Source: Streptomyces nojiriensis (GTDB lineage: Bacteria; Actinomycetota; Actinomycetes; Streptomycetales; Streptomycetaceae). Taken from it: a stretch of DNA of 64,000 nt. Position 1 is the first letter of the stretch, and each line of letters begins with the position of its first letter. The stretch spans positions 2,806,001-2,870,000 of the forward strand of contig NZ_CP071139.1 in the NCBI RefSeq assembly GCF_017639205.1, written 5' to 3'. Shown here one piece after another: positions 12,098-19,833 of this stretch. Made by a program: the position numbers and the translations under genes. The notes under the pieces are model-generated. The model ran no database searches, was not told where the DNA came from, and saw only the letters and a program-made list of their open reading frames with translations.

Positions 12098-12862
12098 GTG
12101 GAGCACAATCCCGCGATACGCGAACAAGCCGTCCTGCTGCTGCGCCGAGGCGTGACCAATCGAGCAGTGGCCGAGAATCTCGGTGTACCCCGGGGCACTG
12201 TCGGCTGGTGGCGACACCAGGACCGGAAGAGCCGCGGCGAAACCTACGAGCCGCTCACCGACTGCCCGAGGTGCACCGGCCTCGACCTCGACCGGCCCAC
12301 GTACGCCTATCTCCTCGGTCTCTATCTCGGCGACGGCCACATCATCTCGAAGTACAAGCAGCACCACCTGTCCATCTTTTGCGACGCCACCTGGGTGGGC
12401 CTCATCGACGCCGCCGAGGAGGCCATGCATCTCGTGATGCGCATCCCCCGTGTCAGCCGTCGGCAGCGACAGGGATGTGTCGAGGTGCAGTCCCACTCGA
12501 CCCACTGGACATGCCTGTTCCCGCAGCACGGGCCCGGCAAGAAGCACGAGCGGCGGATCGCTCTCGAAGGGTGGCAGCAGGAGATCGTCGACGCTCACCC
12601 GTGGGCGTTCCTGCGGGGGCTGATTCATTCCGACGGGTGTCGGGTCACCAACTGGACCGTCCGGAACGGGAAGCGCTACGAGTACCCGCGGTACTTCTTC
12701 ACCAACAAGTCCGACGACATCCGGAAGCTCTGCACCGACACGCTGACCAAGGTCGGGGTCCGGTGGACGGTGCTGGCTCGGGGCAGTGATCCGTTCAACG
12801 TGTCCGTCGCGCGGAAGGACTGCGTCGCCCTCATGGACGCCCACATCGGGCCGAAGTACTAG
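12098..12862 (+). CDS. HTH/LAGLIDADG homing-endonuclease-like protein
   Basis: 254 residues. Residues 5-40 form a helix-turn-helix like those of transposase/resolvase heads (GVTNRAVAENLGVPRGTVGW). A CPRC pair (56, 59) follows. Two LAGLIDADG helices are visible, YLLGLYLGDG at 71-80 and FLRGLIHSDG at 172-181, each with the catalytic acidic residue (D79, D180), about 100 residues apart, so a single chain could cut DNA as a pseudo-dimer. It is free-standing: no intron or intein host surrounds it. It lies 113 bases after the tRNA-like gene in the same direction. Could be a domesticated regulator or an active endonuclease. GTG 12098 is the first start of the frame. Confidence 0.8.
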   Translation: MEHNPAIREQAVLLLRRGVTNRAVAENLGVPRGTVGWWRHQDRKSRGETYEPLTDCPRCTGLDLDRPTYAYLLGLYLGDGHIISKYKQHHLSIFCDATWVGLIDAAEEAMHLVMRIPRVSRRQRQGCVEVQSHSTHWTCLFPQHGPGKKHERRIALEGWQQEIVDAHPWAFLRGLIHSDGCRVTNWTVRNGKRYEYPRYFFTNKSDDIRKLCTDTLTKVGVRWTVLARGSDPFNVSVARKDCVALMDAHIGPKY

Positions 12863-12975
12863 GTCTGCGCGCCCGGGCCGCTCCCTTGCGCCCCGGGGCG
12901 ACCCGTTGCCATGACCGGCCCCGGGTCGGACGATTCCCGGCGAGAGAAGAGGGCCCTTCGCCTCCAGGGGGATCC

Positions 12976-13464
12976 ATGGACTCCAACACGATCATCACCA
13001 CCTGCGCGACGGCCGCGGCGGTGGGCTCGCTCTGGGCCAGCACCGTCCAGGCCCGGGCGCTGAAGGTGCACAACCGGACTTCCGTAATGCCCCACCTGCA
13101 GATCCGGCAGGTGAAGAACTACGAGAACGGCCGCACGGGGCTCCAGGTGCTCAACGTGGGTCTGGGCCCTGCGCTGGTCACCCGGTCGACGGTGGAGCTG
13201 GACGGGGTACCGGTCGGGCAGTGGGACTGGCCGACTTTCGAGTCCATGTCCGCGGACTGGCCCCAGAGGCCCAGCATGTACGCGCTGTTCGGCGGCGTCA
13301 GCTTCCCCATGGGCGATTGCCAGTACCTCGTCCACCTCGACGACTACGACGAGGCGCGGCACGCCTGGTTCTGGGAGCTGGTGGCCGGTCGGCTGTCCAT
13401 CGAGATCGAGTACGAGTCCTTCTACTGGGGGGACAACCTGAGGGCTGTGCCCCCGCCACTCTAG
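12976..13464 (+). CDS. Membrane-anchored hypothetical protein
   Basis: 162 residues. A hydrophobic N-terminal segment (TIITTCATAAAVGSLWAS, residues 4-21) should anchor it, with the rest in the cytoplasm or outside. The body is beta-rich (LQIRQVKNYENGRTGLQVLNVGLGPA) and resembles small proteins of unknown function in Streptomyces. ATG at 12976 is chosen because AGGGGGAT lies just before it. It follows the LAGLIDADG gene after 113 bases and is convergent with the acetyltransferase. I cannot assign a role. Confidence 0.7.
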   Translation: MDSNTIITTCATAAAVGSLWASTVQARALKVHNRTSVMPHLQIRQVKNYENGRTGLQVLNVGLGPALVTRSTVELDGVPVGQWDWPTFESMSADWPQRPSMYALFGGVSFPMGDCQYLVHLDDYDEARHAWFWELVAGRLSIEIEYESFYWGDNLRAVPPPL

Positions 13465-13498
13465 GCCGGGTCCGACAGGGCTGCTTGGGCCGTGGGGT

Positions 13499-14083
13499 TC
13501 AGGGGTGTGGTTCCGGGTCGGTGGCGAGGCGGGCGTGGAGGTGTTCGTCGTGGTGGGTGCCGTCGCCGAAGAGGTGGGACTGGCGGAGGGTGCCTTCGGG
13601 GAGGTATCCGCAGCGTTGGGCGACGTGGCAGGAGGCCTGGTTGCCGGTGGCGTGGGCGAGCTCGATGCGGCGGGCGTCGGCGGTGTGGAAGCCCCAGGTG
13701 GTGACGGCGCGGGTGGCGCGGGTGGCGAGGCCGCGTCCGCGGGCGTGGGGCAGGAGCCAGTAGCCGATCATGGCGAGGCCGTCGGTGCGGTCGACCCAGC
13801 GGAGGTTGACGGTGCCGAGGAGGGTGCCGTCGGTGGTGGTCCGGGCGGCGAAGGCGGCGCCGGTGCCGTGGTTCCAGGCGTTGTCGCGGGATTCGAGCCA
13901 GGTCTGGGCGGCTTTGTGGTCGGCTGTGGCGAGGGGGTTCCAGAGGGCGATCGCCGGGTCGGCGGCGGCGGCGACGAGGTCGTCCAGCAGTTCCGGTCCT
14001 GCGGGTTCTCGGCCCCATGGGTGGAGGAGTGTGTCGCCGAGGTCGAGCGTGGTGCGGACGAACGTCGGTGGGTGGGTGCTCAT
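13499..14083 (-). CDS. GNAT N-acetyltransferase (RimJ/RimL type)
   Basis: 194 residues, the normal size of a single GNAT domain. The acetyl-CoA loop is GYWLLPHARGRGLATRATRA near 107-126, with the R-x-x-G-x-A pattern, followed by IELAHATGNQASCHVAQRCGY, which is typical of RimJ/RimL-like enzymes that acetylate N-termini or small amines. It lies downstream of pyk on the same strand but is separated from it by a strong hairpin, so it is probably transcribed separately or at a low read-through level. Substrate unknown. Confidence 0.88.
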   Translation of the reverse strand: MSTHPPTFVRTTLDLGDTLLHPWGREPAGPELLDDLVAAAADPAIALWNPLATADHKAAQTWLESRDNAWNHGTGAAFAARTTTDGTLLGTVNLRWVDRTDGLAMIGYWLLPHARGRGLATRATRAVTTWGFHTADARRIELAHATGNQASCHVAQRCGYLPEGTLRQSHLFGDGTHHDEHLHARLATDPEPHP

Positions 14084-14158
14084 GGTGCTCTTCCTACTGG
14101 GGCGTCGGGTCTGTCGCCAGCTCTTTTCCTTCGGTTGCGGGGGGGGGTGGGTGGGTGT

Positions 14159-14185
14159 CCGCGTCGGGCGCGGTGCCCGACGCGG
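14159..14185 (-). terminator. Terminator after pyruvate kinase gene
   Basis: 11-bp perfect stem CCGCGTCGGGC / GCCCGACGCGG with loop GCGGT, placed 13 bases past the pyk stop codon on the minus strand. A long G-run on the plus strand (14139-14156) follows it and could add an extra secondary structure. Confidence 0.8.
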
Positions 14186-14198
14186 TGTGTTGCGTGGG

Positions 14199-15626
14199 TC
14201 AGTGGACCGCGTCGCCGATGTGGTGGATGCGGACGAGGTTGGTGGAGCCGGTGACGCCGGGGGGTGAGCCGGCGGTGATGACGACGGTGTCGCCGGGTAC
14301 GCAGCGGCCGATGCGCAGGAGTTCTTCTTCGACTTGGGCGACCATGGCGTCGGTGGAGCCGACGTGGGGGCCGAGGAAGGTTTCGACGCCCCAGGTGAGG
14401 TTGAGCTGGGAGCGGGTGGCGGGGTCGGGGGTGAAGGCGAGGAGGGGGATGGGTGAGCGGTAGCGGGAGAGTCGGCGGACGGTGTCGCCGCTCTGGGTGA
14501 AGGCGACGAGGAATTTGGCGTCGAGGAAGTCGCCCATTTCGGCGGCTGCGCGGGCGACGGCTCCGCCTTGGGTGCGGGGTTTGTTGCGGTCGGTGAGTGG
14601 GGGGAGGCCCTTGGCGAGGATGTCTTCTTCGGCGGCTTCGACGATGCGGGACATGGTGCGGACGGTTTCGATGGGGTATTTGCCGACGCTGGTTTCGCCG
14701 GAGAGCATGACGGCGTCGGTGCCGTCGATGATGGCGTTGGCGACGTCGCTGGCTTCGGCTCGGGTGGGGCGGGAGTTTTCGATCATCGAGTCGAGCATTT
14801 GGGTGGCGACGATGACGGGTTTGGCGTTGCGCTTGGCGAGTTTGATGACGCGCTTTTGGACGATGGGGACTTGTTCGAGGGGCATTTCGACGCCGAGGTC
14901 GCCGCGGGCGACCATGATGCCGTCGAAGGCGGCGACGATGTCGTCGATGTTTTCGACGGCTTGGGGCTTTTCGATCTTGGCGATGACGGGGAGGCGTCGG
15001 CCTTCTTCGTCCATGATGCGGTGGACGTCTTCGATGTCGCGGCCGCTGCGGACGAAGGAGAGGGCGATGACGTCGGCGCCGGTGCGCAGGGCCCAGCGGA
15101 GGTCTTCGATGTCTTTTTCGGAGAGGGCGGGGACGGAGACGGCTACGCCGGGGAGGTTGAGGCCTTTGTGGTCGGAGACCATGCCGCCTTCGATGACGCG
15201 GGTGTGGACGCGGGGGCCGTCGACTGCGGTGACTTCGAGGGTGACGCGGCCGTCGTCGACGAGGATGAGTTCGCCGGTGGTGACGTCGGTGGCGAGGCCT
15301 TTGTAGGTGGTGCCGCAGGTGTGGCGGTCGCCTTGGTGGTCTTCGACGGTGATGGTGAATTCGTCGCCGCGTTCAAGGAGTACGGGTCCTTCGTGGAAGC
15401 GGCCGAGGCGGATCTTCGGGCCTTGAAGGTCGGCGAGGATGCCGACGCTGCGGCCGGTCTCGTCGGAGGCCTTGCGTACGCGCTGGTAGCGCTCCTCGTG
15501 TTCGGCGGTGGTGCCGTGGCTGAGGTTGAGGCGGGCGATGTCCATTCCGGCTTCGACCAGGGCTTTGATCTGGTCGTATGAGTCGGTTGCGGGGCCCAGG
15601 GTACATACGATTTTCGCTCGGCGCAT
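14199..15626 (-). CDS. pyk: Pyruvate kinase
   Basis: 475 residues; converts phosphoenolpyruvate and ADP to pyruvate and ATP in the cytoplasm. The start MRRAKIVCTLGPAT is diagnostic. ADLQGPKIRLG, the catalytic-lysine strand VIAKIEKPQAVENID, the metal-binding MVARGDLGVEMP and ATQMLDSMIENSRPTRAEASD follow in order, with the effector-binding C-domain ending in a GSTNLVRIHHIG segment. Domain order and length are normal. ATG 15626 begins directly with the family N-terminus, although the frame stays open upstream. A hairpin and an inverted repeat CCTACC-TGCG-GGTAGG (15643-15658) lie in its leader. Confidence 0.97.
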   Translation of the reverse strand: MRRAKIVCTLGPATDSYDQIKALVEAGMDIARLNLSHGTTAEHEERYQRVRKASDETGRSVGILADLQGPKIRLGRFHEGPVLLERGDEFTITVEDHQGDRHTCGTTYKGLATDVTTGELILVDDGRVTLEVTAVDGPRVHTRVIEGGMVSDHKGLNLPGVAVSVPALSEKDIEDLRWALRTGADVIALSFVRSGRDIEDVHRIMDEEGRRLPVIAKIEKPQAVENIDDIVAAFDGIMVARGDLGVEMPLEQVPIVQKRVIKLAKRNAKPVIVATQMLDSMIENSRPTRAEASDVANAIIDGTDAVMLSGETSVGKYPIETVRTMSRIVEAAEEDILAKGLPPLTDRNKPRTQGGAVARAAAEMGDFLDAKFLVAFTQSGDTVRRLSRYRSPIPLLAFTPDPATRSQLNLTWGVETFLGPHVGSTDAMVAQVEEELLRIGRCVPGDTVVITAGSPPGVTGSTNLVRIHHIGDAVH

Positions 15627-15726
15627 GAGGCGAGCGTATTCCCCTACCTGCGGGTAGGTAATCGCTTCCAGGTGTCCACTCAACAACCTTTGAGCAAAAG
15701 CTTGTTGACAACTGTTGAATGTGCAT

Positions 15727-15750
15727 GGGGGTGCTCTGATGAGCACCCCC
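15727..15750 (-). terminator. Terminator after the SIMPL gene
   Basis: 10-bp perfect stem GGGGGTGCTC / GAGCACCCCC with loop TGAT. It lies 22 bases past the SIMPL gene stop on the minus strand and separates it from the pyk promoter. Confidence 0.8.
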
Positions 15751-15772
15751 GGGCGTGGTTTTTGTAGGTTCT

Positions 15773-16474
15773 TCAGAGTTGTGGAGGGGTCATGGTGAAG
15801 CGGGCGTTCACCTGTGCGTAGACGGTCTGGCGCTGGGGTTCGAGGTCGAGCGGCGGGGGGCCGGCATCCTCGGCGGCGCTGAAGGCCATGGTGCGCATGC
15901 CGGCGCCGGGGGTGGCGGCGAAGGGGGCGGCGTTCTCGGCGCCGAGGTCGGCGAGTTCGACGAGGGCGGCGAGGTTCGCGCCGAGGGCGTCGGCGTATTC
16001 GCGGGCGCGCTGGACGGCTTCGAGGACGGCTTGGCGGCGGGCTCGGCCGTGGGCGGGTGAGGTGGGGCGCAGGGCCCACCAGGGTCCGTCGATCTGGGTG
16101 AGTTCGAGGTCGGCGAGGCGGGTGGTGAGTTCGCCGAGGGTGGTGAAGTCGCTGAGTTCGGCGGTGATGTGGACGCGGCCGTGGTAGGCGCGGATGCGTT
16201 CGGCGCGGCCGTGGCGGGTGAGTTCGGGGGTGATGGAGAAGGCGCCGGTTTCGAGTTTCTCGACGGGGTCGCCGTAGCTCTTGATGAGGTCGAGGGCGGC
16301 GTTGTTGCGGCGGGTGAGGTCTTCGAGTGCGGTGCGGCGGTCGGTGCCGCGGGCGCTGACGGTGATTCCGATGCGGGCGATCTCGGGGTCGACTTCGATG
16401 CGGGCTTCGCCGCGGACTGCTACGCGGGGTACTTCGGGGGTTCCGTAGGGCTGGTGCGATGCGTCCTGGGTCAT
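15773..16474 (-). CDS. SIMPL (DUF541) domain protein
   Basis: 233 residues made of one SIMPL domain. It opens with PRVAVRGEARIEVDPEIARI, the first strand of the family, followed by the long helix DRRTALEDLTRRNNAALDLI and the RRQAVLEAVQRAREYADALG helix. No signal peptide is seen, unlike many SIMPL proteins of Gram-negative bacteria, so it is probably cytoplasmic. Function of the family is poorly known; some members are linked to oxidative-stress resistance or associate with membranes. A second SIMPL protein lies at 42367. ATG 16474 is the frame's first start. Confidence 0.85.
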   Translation of the reverse strand: MTQDASHQPYGTPEVPRVAVRGEARIEVDPEIARIGITVSARGTDRRTALEDLTRRNNAALDLIKSYGDPVEKLETGAFSITPELTRHGRAERIRAYHGRVHITAELSDFTTLGELTTRLADLELTQIDGPWWALRPTSPAHGRARRQAVLEAVQRAREYADALGANLAALVELADLGAENAAPFAATPGAGMRTMAFSAAEDAGPPPLDLEPQRQTVYAQVNARFTMTPPQL

Positions 16475-16601
16475 GGTTTCACTGTCGCACCGTCGCTCGT
16501 TCGGGTGCGGTCATCGGATCGAAACCTGGTGGGGGTGTTGCGGCTTGTTACTCGTGGGTCAGAATCTACGCGCGTTGTTCAGGCCTCAAAAGGGAGATGG
16601 C

Positions 16602-18410
16602 ATGGCGTTCGACCGTAGGACTTTCCTGGGTAGCACGGCGGCGACGGGTGCTGCGGTGGCGTTGGCGGGGGCCACGGGCTCTCCGGCCGCGGCGGCCGTG
16701 CAGGAGGTGAAGGGGTCCGGGTCCGGGGCGCGGACGTACGCGTTCACGGTGATGGGTACGACCGACTTGCACGGCAATGTCTTCAACTGGGACTACTTCA
16801 CGGACAAGGAGTTCGACGACAAGGCGCACAACGACGTCGGTCTGGCGAAGATTTCCACGTTGGTGAACCAGGTGCGGGCGGAGAAGGGGCGGCGCAACAC
16901 GCTGCTGATCGACGCGGGTGACACGATCCAGGGCACGCAGCTTTCGTACTACTACGCGAAGGTGGATCCGATCACCGCGCGGCGGGGTCCGGTGCACCCG
17001 ATGGCGCAGGCGATGAACGCGATCGGTTATGACGCGGCGGCGCTGGGGAACCACGAGTTCAACTACGGCATACCGGTGCTGCGGAAGTTCGAGGAGCAGT
17101 GTGATTTCCCGCTGCTGGGGGCGAACGCGCTGGATGCGCGGACGCTGCGGCCGGCGTTCGCGCCGTACAGCATGCACAAGCTGCGCACGCCGTGCGGGCG
17201 GGACGTGAAGGTGGCGGTGCTGGGGCTGACGAACCCGGGTATCGCGTTGTGGGACAAGGCGAACGTGCAGGGCAAGATGACGTTCCCGGGGCTGGAGGAG
17301 CAGGCGGCGAAGTACGTGCCGAAGCTGCGGTCGATGGGTGCCGATGTGGTGATCGTGTCGGCGCATTCGGGTTCGAGCGGTACGTCGTCGTACGGGGACC
17401 AGTTGCCGTACGTGGAGAACGCGGCGGCGCTGGTGGCGGAGCAGGTGCCGGGGATCGACGCGATCCTGGTGGGGCACGCGCACACGGAGATTCCCGAGTA
17501 CCGGGTGAAGAACAAGGCGACCGGCAAGGACGTGGTGCTGTCCGAGCCGCTGAAGCGGGGTCAGCGGCTGACGCTGTTCGACTTCGAGCTGTCGTGGGTG
17601 AAGGGCCGCTGGTCGGTGGCGAAGGTCGCGGCGAAGGTGCTGAACTCGAACACGGTGGCGGAGGACCCGAAGATCACGGGGTTGCTGTCGGACGAGCACC
17701 GCAAGGTCGTGGCGTACGTGAACCAGGTGATCGGTACGTCGACGCAGGCGATGTCGTCGGCGGAGGGGCCGGTCAAGGATGTCGCGATCATCGATCTGAT
17801 CAACCATGTGCAGGCGGAGACGGTGAAGGGGGCGCTGGCCGGTTCGGAGTGGGCGGCGCTGCCGGTGCTGTCGCAGGCGTCGTGTTTCTCGCGGACGGCG
17901 GCGATCCCGTCGGGTCAGGTGACGATCAAGGATGCGGCGGGTCTGTATCCGTTCGAGAACACGATGGAGGCGCGGCTGCTGACGGGTGCGCAGGTGAAGG
18001 ACTATCTGGAGTACTCGGCGCGGTACTACGTACAGACGGCGCCGGGTGTTCCGGTGGATCCGGCGAAGCTGACGAACGCCGAGGGCGTGCCGGACTACAA
18101 CTACGACGCGGTGTACGGGTTGGTGTACGACATCGACATCGCGCAGCCGGTGGGTTCGCGGATCACGGGGTTGTCGTTCCAGGGGAAGCCGGTGGATCCG
18201 GCGGCGCAGTTCGTGCTGGCGGTGAACAACTACCGGGCTTCGGGTGGCGGTAACTTCCCGCACGTTCCGCAGGCGAAGCAGGTGTGGGCGAACTCGGACG
18301 AGATCCGTAACACGATCATCCAGTGGGTGAAGGCGAAGGGGACGGTCGATCCGGCGCAGTTCGCGTCGGTGGACTGGCGTCTGACGCGGGCCGGGGTCGC
18401 GGTTTTCTAG
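16602..18410 (+). CDS. Tat-exported bifunctional metallophosphatase/5'-nucleotidase
   Basis: 602 residues. A twin-arginine signal (DRRTFLGSTAATGAAVALAG, residues 4-23) sends the folded enzyme out of the cell. The N-terminal calcineurin-like metallophosphatase domain shows all motifs: TTDLHGN (D55, H57), DAGDTIQGT, GNHEFNYG, SAHSGSSG and GHAHTEIP. The C-terminal 5'-nucleotidase domain ends with NNYRASGGGNFPH, the nucleotide-stacking region. The family dephosphorylates extracellular nucleotides or 2',3'-cyclic nucleotides for phosphate and nucleoside uptake. ATG 16602 is preceded by AGGGAG. No phosphate-regulon box was recognised. Confidence 0.93.
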   Translation: MAFDRRTFLGSTAATGAAVALAGATGSPAAAAVQEVKGSGSGARTYAFTVMGTTDLHGNVFNWDYFTDKEFDDKAHNDVGLAKISTLVNQVRAEKGRRNTLLIDAGDTIQGTQLSYYYAKVDPITARRGPVHPMAQAMNAIGYDAAALGNHEFNYGIPVLRKFEEQCDFPLLGANALDARTLRPAFAPYSMHKLRTPCGRDVKVAVLGLTNPGIALWDKANVQGKMTFPGLEEQAAKYVPKLRSMGADVVIVSAHSGSSGTSSYGDQLPYVENAAALVAEQVPGIDAILVGHAHTEIPEYRVKNKATGKDVVLSEPLKRGQRLTLFDFELSWVKGRWSVAKVAAKVLNSNTVAEDPKITGLLSDEHRKVVAYVNQVIGTSTQAMSSAEGPVKDVAIIDLINHVQAETVKGALAGSEWAALPVLSQASCFSRTAAIPSGQVTIKDAAGLYPFENTMEARLLTGAQVKDYLEYSARYYVQTAPGVPVDPAKLTNAEGVPDYNYDAVYGLVYDIDIAQPVGSRITGLSFQGKPVDPAAQFVLAVNNYRASGGGNFPHVPQAKQVWANSDEIRNTIIQWVKAKGTVDPAQFASVDWRLTRAGVAVF

Positions 18411-18444
18411 CGTCTTCGGGATCCTGTCGGATCGGCCCGGCGGG

Positions 18445-18476
18445 GTGGCCGGCCGCGGTGTGCTGCGGCCGGCCAC
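18445..18476. terminator. Bidirectional terminator between nucleotidase and ALF gene
   Basis: Perfect 12-bp inverted repeat GTGGCCGGCCGC / GCGGCCGGCCAC with an 8-base loop, placed between two convergent genes (stops at 18410 and 18497). Confidence 0.85.
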
Positions 18477-18496
18477 TCCTGGTGGTGCGGGTCCGG

Positions 18497-19693
18497 TCAG
18501 CGTGCGGCGCCTGCGCGGCGCATGCGGGCGGCGAGGAGCAGTCCGGCGCCGGCGGCGAGCGCGGTGCCCGCGCCGCCGGCGATCAGGGTGGTGTGGTCGC
18601 CCGCGCCGGTGGTGGCGAGGGGGGAACCGTTGTGGCCCTGGCCGGTGACGGCGGTGTTGCCGGTGCCGGTGGTGCCGGTGCCGGTGGTGCCGCCGGTGCC
18701 GGAGTCCGTTCCGGTGCCGTTGCCGTCACCGCCCTTGCCGTCCTTGCCGTCCTTGCCGGGGGTCGGCTTTTCGTTGTCCTTGGCGGCCTGGTCCTTGGCG
18801 CGGGCTTCGTGCTGGCCCGTCTTGAGGAACCCGGTCCGGTCGGCGGGGGTGCCGGCGAGGGCGGCACGGCCGGCCTTGACGAGTTCCGGACCGCCACCGT
18901 CGATGATCTTCGCGATGGCGACGCGGTTGTCCTGGTCGCGGAGCTCGTACTGGGTCACTTCCAGGAAGTGGCGCAGCTCGGCCGGGGTCGGCGATCCGTT
19001 CATGAGCTTGCCGATGGCCTCGGTCAGGATCGGGCCGTCCCAGCCCTCGTCGATGCGGGCCAGCTCGACCAGGTCGTCCTGGGCCTGGGCGAGGTGGCGG
19101 CCGGTCTTCAGGAACTCCGCGCGGTCGGCGGGGGTGCCCTGGAGTGCCTTCTTGCCGGCTTCCTTCACGCCGGTGCCGCCGGTGCCGATGAGCCGGGAGA
19201 TCTCGACCTTGTTGTCGTCGTCGCGCAGCTCGTGCTGGGTCACGTCGTAGAAGTGGCGGAGCTTTTCGATGGTGTTGCCGTTGCTGAGGACCTTGTTGAT
19301 GCCCTCCTTCAGGCCGGGGCCGGCGCCCGGGAGGAGGCGCAGGATCTCGATGCGGTAGTCGTCCATGCGGATGTTGTGCTGGTCGACTTCGATGAACTTG
19401 CGCATGGCCTTGGGGCCGTCGGCGATGGCCTTGCGGCCGGCTTCTTGCATGAACTCGCTGGCCATCGGGTGGGCGATGATCGCGAGGATGGTCTTGCGGT
19501 CCTCTTCGGCCTGGTCGGGCGCGGTCTGGTCCGGCGTGGTCTGGTCCGGCACGGTCTGGTCCGGCGTGGTCGGTGCCGGGTGGTTGCCGTTGGCCGGGGC
19601 GTCGGGGCCGGCGGCGAACGCCGGTGACGCGATGAGGACGGCCGGAGCAAGGGCAGCGGTGGTGACCGCTGCGGCGATCCGGGAAAACTTCAC
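18497..19693 (-). CDS. Secreted ALF-repeat protein with LAXTG sortase signal
   Basis: 398 residues. A Sec signal peptide ends near SPAFAAG (residue 29). A Thr/Pro/Asp/Gln spacer (PDQTVPDQTTPDQTAPDQ) follows, then about five Ala/Leu/Phe-rich ALF repeats, each with the pattern GT-PADRAEFLKTGRH-x-D, and a Gly/Thr/Lys-rich linker. The C-terminus has SPLATTG followed by a hydrophobic stretch and a basic tail, which fits the LAXTG signal used by class E sortases of actinobacteria, so it is probably linked to the cell wall. GTG 19693 fits the signal peptide; AGGGGG lies upstream. Function of ALF proteins is unknown. Not in an operon. Confidence 0.8.
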   Translation of the reverse strand: MKFSRIAAAVTTAALAPAVLIASPAFAAGPDAPANGNHPAPTTPDQTVPDQTTPDQTAPDQAEEDRKTILAIIAHPMASEFMQEAGRKAIADGPKAMRKFIEVDQHNIRMDDYRIEILRLLPGAGPGLKEGINKVLSNGNTIEKLRHFYDVTQHELRDDDNKVEISRLIGTGGTGVKEAGKKALQGTPADRAEFLKTGRHLAQAQDDLVELARIDEGWDGPILTEAIGKLMNGSPTPAELRHFLEVTQYELRDQDNRVAIAKIIDGGGPELVKAGRAALAGTPADRTGFLKTGQHEARAKDQAAKDNEKPTPGKDGKDGKGGDGNGTGTDSGTGGTTGTGTTGTGNTAVTGQGHNGSPLATTGAGDHTTLIAGGAGTALAAGAGLLLAARMRRAGAAR

Positions 19694-19833
19694 AGACAAA
19701 ACCCCCTGGAAACGTTTCTTCGACAGAAGAGACGTTCGGCCTGCGCAGATAGTTGTACCGGTCACGCGCCCGCCCCTCGTGGCGGCCCCGGGACGGTGGG
19801 GGCGGGGTCTCGATCACCGGACTGCCGTGCCTC

